A stretch of 64,000 nt of DNA from NCBI RefSeq assembly GCF_002242805.1, contig NZ_MCGQ01000033.1, forward strand, positions 1 to 64,000. The letters run 5' to 3'. A program made the position numbers and the translations under genes. Of this stretch, positions 24,315-32,399 are shown in pieces. The first letter of the stretch is position 1; each line of letters starts with the position of its first letter. Origin of the DNA: Streptomyces diastatochromogenes (GTDB lineage: Bacteria > Actinomycetota > Actinomycetes > Streptomycetales > Streptomycetaceae). The notes below the pieces were generated by a model. The model was not told the DNA's origin and did no database searches. It worked only from the letters and a program-made list of their open reading frames with translations.

Positions 24315-25091
24315 TCAGGCGCGGCCGAGGGCCGACTCGAACTCCTGCACCACTCGCCACAGCGGTGCGTCCCGGCGGGTGACGAGCACGACCACGTCGT
24401 CGGGATGGTCGACGTCGAAGTGCATGACTTCGGGGTGCGGGGCCTCGGGGTGTGCGACGGCGGCGGGCTCGTCGGCCGGGGCGGGGTGCGGATGCGGCCG
24501 GCGGTCGAACGCCGCCTGGACGTACCCCAGGGCATGGTCCACCGCCGTGCCCGCGTCGCCCTTGCCGTCCGAACGGAGCCAGGAGCGCAGGGCGTTGTTG
24601 TGCGCGGCGACGACCGCGGCCGCGATCACGTCGGCGTGCAGCGTCCCGTCGGGCCGCCCGGCGAACCGCTCGCGCAGGTACTCGGCGAGCGCACGCTCGT
24701 AGCGCCACACCACGGACAGCTCGTAGGCCCGCAGCCCCGGCACCTTCTTGGTGAGCCGGTAGCGCTGTACGGAGAAGGACGGGTTCTCCGCGTACATCCG
24801 CAGCACCAGCCGGGCCGCGTCGCACACCCGCCGGACCGGCTCGTCCTTCTCGTCGCTCGCGGCCAGGAACGCGGTCATGTCGGCCAGGCAGCGCTCGTGG
24901 TCCGGGAAGACCACGTCCTCCTTCGAGGGGAAGTAGCGGAAGAACGAGCGGCGGCCGACCCCGGCCAGCGCCACGATGTCGTCCACGGTGGTCTGCTCGT
25001 ACCCGCGTTCCAGGAAGAGCTGGAAGGCCGCCGCGACCAGGGCGTCCCGCATCGGCGGCTTCGCGGCCGGCGCCGCGCTGCTGGAGCTCAT
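24315..25091 (-). CDS. TetR family transcriptional regulator
   Basis: A 258-residue repressor, longer than the usual 200. The TetR helix-turn-helix is at about residues 14-62 (MRDALVAAAFQLFLERGYEQ, TTVDDIVALAGVGRRSFFRYF, PSKEDVVF). The ligand domain follows, and an extended histidine/proline-rich tail of about 60 residues (RRPHPHPAPADEPAAVAHPE ...) precedes a predicted C-terminal helix. The start is the ATG at 25091, without a clear ribosome-binding site. Dyads at 24245 and 25123 suggest that it represses itself and the DUF35 gene transcribed in the same direction. Confidence 0.88.
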   Translation of the reverse strand: MSSSSAAPAAKPPMRDALVAAAFQLFLERGYEQTTVDDIVALAGVGRRSFFRYFPSKEDVVFPDHERCLADMTAFLAASDEKDEPVRRVCDAARLVLRMYAENPSFSVQRYRLTKKVPGLRAYELSVVWRYERALAEYLRERFAGRPDGTLHADVIAAAVVAAHNNALRSWLRSDGKGDAGTAVDHALGYVQAAFDRRPHPHPAPADEPAAVAHPEAPHPEVMHFDVDHPDDVVVLVTRRDAPLWRVVQEFESALGRA

Positions 25092-25122
25092 GAACGGGAA
25101 CGTAGCACCCGGCGCGGATTCG

Positions 25123-25137
25123 TGACACTCAGTGCAG
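25123..25137. promoter_or_regulatory. candidate TetR operator upstream of the tetR gene
   Basis: TGACACT-C-AGTGCAG, 32 bp before the tetR start codon. It shares the TGACACTNAGTGC core with the reverse complement of 24245-24259. Confidence 0.6.
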
Positions 25138-25195
25138 CAGGAGGGGCGTCAAGGGGGAACTGAGTGCTCTGGGGTTCGCTCCCCGAACACCGGAG

Positions 25196-25229
25196 CGATC
25201 GATTTGATTGGAAACGATCGATACGATTG
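25196..25229. promoter_or_regulatory. operator with two direct repeats, upstream of the DeoR/LacI-type regulator
   Basis: CGATCGATTTGATTG (25196-25210) and CGATCGATACGATTG (25215-25229), identical at 13 of 15 positions and spaced 19 bp (about two helical turns). A third related copy lies before the ABC operon at 26418. Confidence 0.7.
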
Positions 25230-25277
25230 TGGGCGTAGAGTTAAGCAATTCGGGATCACTGTTCCAGGGGGACCCCC

Positions 25278-26378
25278 ATGCGACTGCACGTCGACCAGCG
25301 CCACGAGCGGGTGCTCGAACTCGTCCGGGAGCGGGGCAGCCTCCGCGTCGCCGAACTGGCGGCCGAACTCGGCGTCTCCGCGGTCACCTTGCGGCGTGAC
25401 GTGGAGACCCTGGCGGCCCAGGGCCGGGTGCATCGACTGCACGGGGCGGTGGTCTGGCCGGGCGACACCGCGGCCACCCCCGAGCGGCGGCAGGAGTCCG
25501 CCGAGGGCGCCGTGATCGGAATGATCGTGCCGACCACGAACTACATCTTCGCCGACATCGTGCGCGGCGCCCGTGAGGCCGTCGGCGCCCAGGGCGGACG
25601 GCTGGTCCTCGGGGTCTCCGGCTATGTCGACACCGAGGACTCCGTACAGGCGGAACACCTGGTCGCGGGCGGTGCGCAGGGGCTGCTGGTGGCGCCCAGC
25701 TGGTTCGGCGGCGTCCCCGAGGACGGGCAGGAGAAGTGGCTCGTGGAGTGCGAGGTGCCCACCGTCCTGGTGGAGCGCTCCGCCCTGCCCGGCAACCCCG
25801 CGGCCGACCTCGACCGGGTCCGCACCGACCGCGCCCACGGCGCCGCCCTCGCCGTCGGTCACCTCGCGGCCCTCGGCCATCGCCGGATCACGGCCGTCCT
25901 CCAGGAGGGGCCGCACGCCGTCCAGATCAGCGCCGGCTTCCAGGCGGCCGTACGCTCGCGCGGCATCGACGTCGACGAAGGCGCCCCCAGCGTGCGGGAA
26001 CACGGCGACTACGACGCCTCCGTCGACTACCTCGTCGAGGCTGTCGTCGTACGCGGCGTCACCGGGGCCCTGGTGCACAGCGACGAGGACGCCATCGTGC
26101 TCGTGCCCCGGCTCCAGTCGCGCGGTGTGCGGGTGCCCGACGACCTCGCGCTCATCGCCTACGACGACGAGGTCGCCGGCCTCGCCGACGTGCCCCTGAC
26201 CGCCGTCGCCCCGCCCAAGCACGCGGTGGGCGAACTCGCCGCCAAGCTGCTGCTGCGCCGGCTCTCCGAGCGGGCCGCGGGAGAGCGGCCCAGCCCTCGG
26301 CAACACCTCGACCTGCTCCCGGAGTTGCGGATCCGCTCCTCGTGCGGGGGCGGGGCGTCCGCCGGCAGCGCCTCCTGA
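25278..26378 (+). CDS. hybrid regulator: DeoR-type HTH fused to LacI-type sugar-binding domain
   Basis: A 366-residue protein. The N-terminus is a DeoR winged helix (RHERVLELVRERGSLRVAEL, AAELGVSAVTLRRDVETLAA, GRVHRLHGAVV), not the LacI headpiece. From about residue 75 it continues as a periplasmic-binding-like ligand domain typical of LacI/GalR (IGMIVPTTNYIFADIVRGAR, VLVERSALPG, HLAALGHRRITAVL, LIAYDDEVAGLADVPLT). It therefore senses a sugar-like ligand with a DeoR-type DNA grip. The ATG follows CCAGGGGGACCCCC. The repeated CGATCG-TTTGATT sites at its own promoter and at the ABC operon make it the likely repressor of both. Confidence 0.85.
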   Translation: MRLHVDQRHERVLELVRERGSLRVAELAAELGVSAVTLRRDVETLAAQGRVHRLHGAVVWPGDTAATPERRQESAEGAVIGMIVPTTNYIFADIVRGAREAVGAQGGRLVLGVSGYVDTEDSVQAEHLVAGGAQGLLVAPSWFGGVPEDGQEKWLVECEVPTVLVERSALPGNPAADLDRVRTDRAHGAALAVGHLAALGHRRITAVLQEGPHAVQISAGFQAAVRSRGIDVDEGAPSVREHGDYDASVDYLVEAVVVRGVTGALVHSDEDAIVLVPRLQSRGVRVPDDLALIAYDDEVAGLADVPLTAVAPPKHAVGELAAKLLLRRLSERAAGERPSPRQHLDLLPELRIRSSCGGGASAGSAS

Positions 26379-26406
26379 CGCCACCGAGAGGTGCGCGCGA
26401 GCGAAA

Positions 26407-26433
26407 TGATCGAACGGCGATCGTTTTGATTAT
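26407..26433. promoter_or_regulatory. operator for the DeoR/LacI-type regulator in the ABC operon promoter
   Basis: Dyad GATCG-N5-CGATC (26408-26422) overlapping CGATCGTTTTGATTAT (26418-26433), which matches 13 of 16 positions with 25196-25211. Confidence 0.65.
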
Positions 26434-26524
26434 CTTGCACGAACGCTCTTGACGTTGATCGGCTGTGCACAAAAGATGTCCTGCGACCGCCTCTTCCCGT
26501 ACGAGGTCTCGTAGGAGCCGTGCC

Positions 26525-27832
26525 ATGACGCGTACGTCACGATCGTTCCGCTTCGCCGCAACCGCCGCCGTCGCCGCCCTGGGCCTGCTCGTCACCGCCT
26601 GCGGCGGCAGCGGCGGTTCGACCGGCGCCGCGTCCGACGGCAAGCCGGTGACCATCGAGTACTGGACCTGGACGCTCGGCGCCAAGTCGACCGTCGACGC
26701 GTTCAACAGGACGCACAAGGACATCAAGGTCAAGTTCACCGAGATCCCCAGCGGCACCGAGGGCTACAGCAAGCTCTCCAACGCCGTGCAGGCGGGCAAC
26801 GCACCCGACGTCGCCACGATCGAGTACCAGATGGTCCCCGAGTTCGCCAGCCAGGGCAATCTGATCGATCTGACCAAGTACGCCGGTGAAACGGTCAAGA
26901 CGAAGTTCCCGAAGCCCGTGCAGTCCCTGGTCACCTTCGGCGGCCGCACCTGGACCGTCCCCTACGACGTGGCACCACAGCTCCTCTACTACCGCACCGA
27001 CCTGTTCAAGAAGTACGGCATCGCCGTCCCCAAGACCTGGGACGAGTTCAGGACGGCCGCCGAGAAGGTCAGGAAGCAGGACAAGAACGTCCGCCTGGCC
27101 TCCTTCCCGAAGAACGACCCCGCCCTGCTGGCCGCGCTCGCCTGGCAGGCCGGCGGCAAGTGGTTCGGCACCCAGGGCGACGCCTGGAAGACGGGCGTGA
27201 ACGACACCGCCACCAAGAAGGTCGCCGCCTACTGGGACGGCCTGGTCAAGGACGGCCTCGTGCAGACCTTCACCGGCTACAGCCCCGAGGAGACCAAGGC
27301 CCGCGCCCAGGGCAGCACCCTCGCCTTCCTCGGCGCCTCCTGGTCGGCCGGCGGGATGAAGACCGCCCTGCCCGACCTCAAGGGCAAGTGGGCCGCCGCC
27401 CCCATGCCCAACTGGGGCACCCCGGCCGTCGGCAACTACGGCGGCACCTCGTACGGCGTCCTCAAGGGCAGCGAGCACGCCCAGGCCGCCGCCGAGTTCA
27501 TCACCTGGCTCACCACCGACAAGGCCGGTGTCGAGGCCCGGCTCGCCGACCTCGCCTCGCCCAGCAGCGCGCTGCCCGCCAACGCGGACATGCGCAAGGT
27601 CGCCGCGGCCAGGTTCGACACCTCCTACTTCAACGGCCAGGACCTCTACGCCCTCGCCTCCCAGCAGGCCGACACCATCGTCCCCGGCTGGACCTGGGGC
27701 CCCGACCAGATGGACGTCTACACCGCCATCCAGGACACCACCGCCAAGTCCGGCTTCACCGCGGGCGTCGAGGCGGGCGAGCACAAGGCCGAGTCCGGCA
27801 TCGAGTCCCGCGGCCTCAAGCTCGCCGAGTAG
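26525..27832 (+). CDS. sugar ABC transporter solute-binding lipoprotein
   Basis: A 435-residue family 1 extracellular solute-binding protein. A lipoprotein signal peptide ends in the lipobox LLVTACGG (lipidated Cys at about residue 27). The mature protein shows EYWTWTLGAKSTVDAFNRTH, the hinge region GNAPDVATIEYQMVPEF and TVPYDVAPQLLYYRTDLFKK, all typical of carbohydrate importers. The ATG at 26525 follows TAGGAGC. It heads an operon of two permeases, a 2-hydroxyacid dehydrogenase and a phosphatase fusion. A long hairpin after the stop probably lets this gene be expressed more than the permeases. The ligand is not deducible; the downstream enzymes hint at a phosphorylated or acidic sugar. Confidence 0.9.
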   Translation: MTRTSRSFRFAATAAVAALGLLVTACGGSGGSTGAASDGKPVTIEYWTWTLGAKSTVDAFNRTHKDIKVKFTEIPSGTEGYSKLSNAVQAGNAPDVATIEYQMVPEFASQGNLIDLTKYAGETVKTKFPKPVQSLVTFGGRTWTVPYDVAPQLLYYRTDLFKKYGIAVPKTWDEFRTAAEKVRKQDKNVRLASFPKNDPALLAALAWQAGGKWFGTQGDAWKTGVNDTATKKVAAYWDGLVKDGLVQTFTGYSPEETKARAQGSTLAFLGASWSAGGMKTALPDLKGKWAAAPMPNWGTPAVGNYGGTSYGVLKGSEHAQAAAEFITWLTTDKAGVEARLADLASPSSALPANADMRKVAAARFDTSYFNGQDLYALASQQADTIVPGWTWGPDQMDVYTAIQDTTAKSGFTAGVEAGEHKAESGIESRGLKLAE

Positions 27833-27851
27833 CCCCTCGAGGGGAGGGGGC

Positions 27852-27889
27852 GCGGGTGCGGCGCGCCCACCACAGCGCGTCGCACCCGC
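27852..27889 (+). terminator. 15-bp stem-loop between binding-protein and permease genes
   Basis: GCGGGTGCGGCGCGC (27852-27866), eight-base loop, GCGCGTCGCACCCGC (27875-27889); one G-U pair. Such a hairpin can attenuate read-through or protect the upstream mRNA, keeping the binding protein in excess. Confidence 0.65.
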
Positions 27890-27982
27890 CACAGCCCCGG
27901 CGCCCGTAGGGCGCCCAAGAAGCACCCTGACCCCTGTGTACCGCCCCGCCTCTCCCGCCACCCCGACCCCGAAGGAGCCGCC

Positions 27983-28951
27983 GTGGCAGCACCCCTGGCC
28001 CGCACCGCCGGACCGCCCGACGCCCGCCGTGGCCCGGCCGGACCCGGCGGGGCCACGCAGCTCAGGCGCAGTCAGCGCCGGGCCGCCGCCCTGCTGATCA
28101 CCCCGTTCTTCGTCCTGTTCGGTGCGGTCATGGTCGCGCCCATCGGCTACGCCCTGTGGATGAGCCTGTTCCAGGAACGTTCCTCCGGGCTCGGCTTCGG
28201 CGGCACCCGACGCGTCTTCGCCGGACTCGCCAACTACACCGCCGCCCTTTCCGACCCAGGATTCCGCGCCTCCTTCGCGCACATCGCGCTCTACTGCGCC
28301 CTCTACATCCCGGTGATGATCGGCGGCTCCCTGGCCCTCGCACTGCTCGTCGACTCCGCCCTCGCCCGGGCGAAACGGTTCTTCCAACTCGCGCTCTTCC
28401 TGCCGCACGCGATCCCCGGCCTGATCGCCTCGATCATCTGGATCTACCTCTACACGCCGGGACTGAGCCCCGTGCTCGACTGGATCTCAGCGGCCGGCGG
28501 CAGCTGGGACTTCTACGCGAACGATCACGTCCTGCTCTCCATGGTCAACCTGTCCGCCTGGCAGTGGACCGGCTACAACATGGTCATCTTCTACGCCGCC
28601 CTACAGGCCGTACCGCGCGAAGTGATCGAAGCGGCCGTGGTGGACGGAGCCGGCGCCCTGCGCACCGCCCTGCGCATCAAGATCCCGATGATCGCCTCCG
28701 CGATCGTCATGACCGTCCTGTTCACCTGCGTCGGCGCGATCCAGCTCTTCACCGAACCCAAGCTGCTCAACCAGCGCGGAGCACCATCGATCGACACCGA
28801 GTGGTCGCCGACCCTGTTCATCTGGAAGGCGGGATTCGTGCAGCACGACTACGGCCTGGCCGCGGCCGCCTCCCTGCTGCTCGCCGCGCTCGGCGTCGCC
28901 CTCTCCTTCGTCGTCACTTGGATCGGCAACCGCTGGAAGGCGGCGGTATGA
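27983..28951 (+). CDS. sugar ABC transporter permease (MalF-like)
   Basis: A 322-residue inner-membrane protein with six predicted helices, the first at about residues 36-58 (AALLITPFFVLFGAVMVAPI). The cytoplasmic EAA loop is EAAVVDGAGALRTALRIKIP, which docks the ATPase. It starts with GTG after GAAGGAGCCGCC and overlaps the next permease by ATGA. No ATPase gene is in the operon, so the shared MsiK-type ATPase is the probable energy subunit. Confidence 0.9.
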   Translation: MAAPLARTAGPPDARRGPAGPGGATQLRRSQRRAAALLITPFFVLFGAVMVAPIGYALWMSLFQERSSGLGFGGTRRVFAGLANYTAALSDPGFRASFAHIALYCALYIPVMIGGSLALALLVDSALARAKRFFQLALFLPHAIPGLIASIIWIYLYTPGLSPVLDWISAAGGSWDFYANDHVLLSMVNLSAWQWTGYNMVIFYAALQAVPREVIEAAVVDGAGALRTALRIKIPMIASAIVMTVLFTCVGAIQLFTEPKLLNQRGAPSIDTEWSPTLFIWKAGFVQHDYGLAAAASLLLAALGVALSFVVTWIGNRWKAAV

Positions 28952-29871
28952 GCACCCTCACCCACTCCACCCCCGCACCCGCCCAGCCGTCCACGGACAC
29001 CCGCCGGCAGGCGACCGCCCGCCGCCGCACCCCCGGGCACGCCCTGCTCTCCAAGGGCGTCGTCAACGGCCTGCTGATCCTCGCCGTCTGCTACACCCTG
29101 ATGCCGGTCAGCTGGCTGCTCATCGCCGCCACCAAGAACCACCGCGACCTCTTCGCCACCTCCGGCTTCACCCTCGGCCACTTCGACCTCCTCGCCAACC
29201 TGCGGCACGTGTTCACCGTCAACGACGGCATCTACCTGCGCTGGTTCGGCAACAGCGTCCTGTACTCCGTCGTCGGCTCCGCCGCCTCCACCCTGATCTG
29301 CGTGGCCACCGGCTACGCCTTCGACAAGTACGACTTCAGGGGCAAGGAGAAGCTGTTCGGGCTGGTCCTCGGCGGGGTCCTCGTCCCCAGCACCGTCATC
29401 CAGCTGCCCATGTACCTGCTCGCCGGCAAGGCCGGCATCGTCAACACCTACTGGGCGCTGCTGCTGCCCGCCCTGGTCAACCCCTTCGGCGTCTACCTGG
29501 CCCGCGTCTTCTCCGAGGGATACGTGCCCGCAGAGGTCCTGGAGGCCGCCCGCGTCGACGGCGCCGGCGAACTGCGCACGTTCGCCCGGATCGCACTGCC
29601 CATGCTCGCCCCCGGCTTCATGACGATCTTCCTGTTCTCCTTCACGGCCAGCTGGAACAACTTCTTCGGCGCTCTCGTCATGCTCAACGACGACCACCTC
29701 TACCCGGTCAGCCTGGGCCTGTTCATGTGGAACAGCGTCACCCAGCAGCAACCCGAGTACTACTCGCTCGTGATCACCGGCTCCCTGGTCGCCGTGCTCC
29801 CGCTGATCGTCGCCTTCGTCTGCCTGCAGCGCTTCTGGCGCTCCGGCCTGACCGCCGGCGCGGTGAAGTGA
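28948..29871 (+). CDS. sugar ABC transporter permease (MalG-like)
   Basis: A 307-residue membrane protein with six predicted helices and the EAA loop EAARVDGAGELRTFARIALP. It opens with ATG overlapping the previous stop. The motif MLNDDHLYPVSLGLFMWNSV near the C-terminus is typical of MalG-type subunits of CUT1 importers. Its stop overlaps the GTG of the dehydrogenase gene, giving three translationally coupled genes in a row. Confidence 0.9.
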   Translation: MSTLTHSTPAPAQPSTDTRRQATARRRTPGHALLSKGVVNGLLILAVCYTLMPVSWLLIAATKNHRDLFATSGFTLGHFDLLANLRHVFTVNDGIYLRWFGNSVLYSVVGSAASTLICVATGYAFDKYDFRGKEKLFGLVLGGVLVPSTVIQLPMYLLAGKAGIVNTYWALLLPALVNPFGVYLARVFSEGYVPAEVLEAARVDGAGELRTFARIALPMLAPGFMTIFLFSFTASWNNFFGALVMLNDDHLYPVSLGLFMWNSVTQQQPEYYSLVITGSLVAVLPLIVAFVCLQRFWRSGLTAGAVK

Positions 29872-30905
29872 CGGTGACCGTGCCCCAGACCCGCCGCCGT
29901 CCGCGCACCGTCCTCGCCATGGGCGCCGACATCCACCGCTCCCTCCTCGCCGACGGCACCCTCGACCGCCTCCACACGGTCGCCCGCGTCGACACGACCA
30001 CAACGATCACGACGATCACCGACGCGAGCTCGGCCGACGCCCACCGGCTCGCCCACGCCGAGGTGCTCTACACCCACTGGGGCGCGCCGGCGCTCACCGA
30101 GGACGCGCTGCGCCGCATGCCCCGCCTGCGGGCCGTCGTCCACGCCGCGGGCTCCGTCAAGCACCACGTCACCGACGCCGTCTGGAAGCGCGGCATCACC
30201 GTGTCCTCGGCGGCCGCCGCCAACGCCCTGCCGGTCGCCGAATTCACCCTCGCCGCCATCCTGTTCGCCAACAAGCGCGTCCTGGACATCGCCCACGGCT
30301 ACGCCAGTACCCGCAGACAGCCCAGTCTGCTCCCGTATTTCGACGGCTACGGCAACTACCACCGCACCGTGGGCGTCGTCGGCGCCTCCCGCATCGGCCG
30401 CCGGGTCATCGAACTCCTCAGCCCGCTCGACCTGCACGTCCTGCTCCACGACCCCTACCTCGACCCGGCCGGGGCCCGTGCTCTCGGCGCGGAACCGGCC
30501 GGCCTCGACGACCTCGCCCGGCGCAGCGACGTGGTCACCATCCATGCCCCCCAACTCCCCGAGACCCGCCACATGTTCGACGCCCGCAGGCTCGCCCTGC
30601 TGCGGGACGGCGCCACGCTCATCAACACCGCGCGCGGCTCCCTCGTCGACACCGAAGCCCTCACCCGGCACCTCGTCTCCGGCCGCATCCACGCCGTCCT
30701 CGACGTCACCGAACCGGATGTACCACCCGCCGACTCACCCCTGTACACCCTGCCGAACGTGCTGCTGACCCCGCACATCGCCGGCTCCCTCGGCAACGAG
30801 CTGGGCCGCATGGCCGACTGGGCCACGGACGAGGTGGCGCGTTACGCGCAGGGCCTGCCGTTCGCTTATGGAGTGGGGCCGGACGAACTGTCCCGGTCCG
30901 CCTGA
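29868..30905 (+). CDS. D-isomer-specific 2-hydroxyacid dehydrogenase family protein
   Basis: A 345-residue NAD-dependent enzyme. The nucleotide motif reads GVVGASRIGRRVIELL: the middle glycine of GxGxxG is Ser, a minor departure. Catalytic residues are Arg in NTARGSLVDTEAL, Glu in DVTEPDVPP and His in LTPHIAGSLG, complete for the family. It probably reduces or oxidises a 2-hydroxy/2-keto acid such as glycerate, hydroxypyruvate or a sugar acid derived from the imported solute. I chose GTG 29868 because of its GTGA overlap with the permease stop; GTGs at 29874 and 29880 are alternatives. Confidence 0.85.
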   Translation: MTVTVPQTRRRPRTVLAMGADIHRSLLADGTLDRLHTVARVDTTTTITTITDASSADAHRLAHAEVLYTHWGAPALTEDALRRMPRLRAVVHAAGSVKHHVTDAVWKRGITVSSAAAANALPVAEFTLAAILFANKRVLDIAHGYASTRRQPSLLPYFDGYGNYHRTVGVVGASRIGRRVIELLSPLDLHVLLHDPYLDPAGARALGAEPAGLDDLARRSDVVTIHAPQLPETRHMFDARRLALLRDGATLINTARGSLVDTEALTRHLVSGRIHAVLDVTEPDVPPADSPLYTLPNVLLTPHIAGSLGNELGRMADWATDEVARYAQGLPFAYGVGPDELSRSA

Positions 30906-30923
30906 CCGATCGTAAGGAGCGCC

Positions 30924-32387
30924 ATGCCCGTCGCCGCTCGCCGCGTCCTCGTCGTCGGCATCGACGGCGTACGTCTCGACGTACTGCACCGCCGGCCCAC
31001 CCCGCACCTCGACGCGATCGCCGCCGACGGATTCCTCACGGCGGTCCAGGTCGGCGACGACACACCCACCCTGTCGGGTCCCTGCTGGGCGACGATCGTC
31101 ACCGGGGTGGGCCCCGCCAAGCACGGGGTGTGGAGCAACGACCTCAGCGGCCACCGCCTCGACGTCTTCCCCGACTTCGCCACCCGCCTCGACCACCACG
31201 ACGGCCGGCGGACCTTCGTCGCCGCCGGCTGGCGGCCCCTGCTGCAGCCGCGCGACGGCGGGCCCCTCTTCCGGGCGCCGTCCCGGACCACGTTCATCGC
31301 TCCGCAGGCCGACACCCCCGAGGCATGGGAGGAGTGCGACGAGCGGATCACCGAGGCCGTCGCGCACGTCCTCGCCGAGGACGATGTCGAGGCGTCCTTC
31401 GTCTACCTCGGCGCGCCCGACGAGACCGCGCACGTCCTCGGCTGCGGAGAGGCGTACGAGGCGTCGGTCCACCGCGCCGACGCCCGCCTGGGCCGCCTGC
31501 TCGCAGCCGTACGCTCGCGCCGCGCGTACGCCGACGAACGGTGGACGTACCTGGTGGTCACCGACCACGGTCACGTCGACGCGGGCGGCCACGGCGGCCG
31601 CTCCGCCGAGGAGCGCACGGCCTGGCTGGCGGCAGCGGGTCCCGGTATCGGCAAGGCACCCCCGCGGGTCCGGCAATCCGATGTCGCCGCGCAGGTCTTC
31701 GCCGCCGTGGGCCGCCACCCCGACCGGCACTGGACCCTGGACGGCCGCCCCTTCGCGGCCGAGCCGCACGCCGTACTCCTCGACATGGACGGCACGCTCG
31801 TGGACACCGAGTCGCTGTGGCTGCGCACGGTCCGGGAGCGGGTGCCCGGGATCGGCGTCGACGACCTCTTCGACGTCCTCGGCCGCTCCACCGCGGACAC
31901 CGCCCGGCACCTGCACCGCCTGACGGGCGCCGACCCGCGGGAACTCGCGGCCGACCTCGACGCACGGTTTCTGGATGCCGTCCAGCGGGAGGCCACCCCG
32001 CTCCCGGGCGCCCTCGAACTCCTCGACTTGCTAAAGGAGTTGGACCTCCCCATGGCACTGGTCTCGGCGTCCGCGCGGCCCGTGGTGGACGCCGCCCTCA
32101 AGGTGCTGGGCGCCGACAGGTTCCGTACGACCTTCGCCGAGGGCGAGACGCCTCGCACCAAGCCGGCCGCCGACCCCTACCTCGCCGCCGCCCGGGCCCT
32201 CGGTGTGGATCCCGCCGCCTGTCTCGCGGTCGAGGACTCGGCCGCCGGGGTCGCGGCGGCCGAGGCGGCCGGCTGCAGGGTGCTTGCCGTCCCGTCGTAC
32301 GCGCCGATCGGGAAAGGGACCCGGCGCACGGTGCGCCGGGGCCTTACCGGCATCGACCGGAAGGAGCTGTGGGCGGCGGGGCTCTGA
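30924..32387 (+). CDS. fusion of alkaline-phosphatase-superfamily phosphodiesterase and HAD phosphatase
   Basis: A 487-residue two-domain protein. Residues 1-275 form a type I phosphodiesterase/nucleotide pyrophosphatase domain: metal Asp in VGIDGVRLDVL, nucleophile region TPTLSGPCWATIVTG, and the metal cluster TDHGHVDAGGHGG. Residues 283-487 form a beta-phosphoglucomutase-like HAD hydrolase: motif I LLDMDGTLVDTE (Asp287 nucleophile), motif II LVSAS, lysine in RTKPAADPYLAAA, motif IV VEDSAAGVAAAE. One chain could thus cleave a phosphodiester and then remove the phosphate. It ends the ABC operon, suggesting that the imported solute is, or becomes, a phosphorylated sugar or polyol. It is cytosolic, with no signal peptide. 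Preceded by GTAAGGAGCGCC. Confidence 0.85.
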   Translation: MPVAARRVLVVGIDGVRLDVLHRRPTPHLDAIAADGFLTAVQVGDDTPTLSGPCWATIVTGVGPAKHGVWSNDLSGHRLDVFPDFATRLDHHDGRRTFVAAGWRPLLQPRDGGPLFRAPSRTTFIAPQADTPEAWEECDERITEAVAHVLAEDDVEASFVYLGAPDETAHVLGCGEAYEASVHRADARLGRLLAAVRSRRAYADERWTYLVVTDHGHVDAGGHGGRSAEERTAWLAAAGPGIGKAPPRVRQSDVAAQVFAAVGRHPDRHWTLDGRPFAAEPHAVLLDMDGTLVDTESLWLRTVRERVPGIGVDDLFDVLGRSTADTARHLHRLTGADPRELAADLDARFLDAVQREATPLPGALELLDLLKELDLPMALVSASARPVVDAALKVLGADRFRTTFAEGETPRTKPAADPYLAAARALGVDPAACLAVEDSAAGVAAAEAAGCRVLAVPSYAPIGKGTRRTVRRGLTGIDRKELWAAGL

Positions 32388-32399
32388 GGCCTCCCGCGC

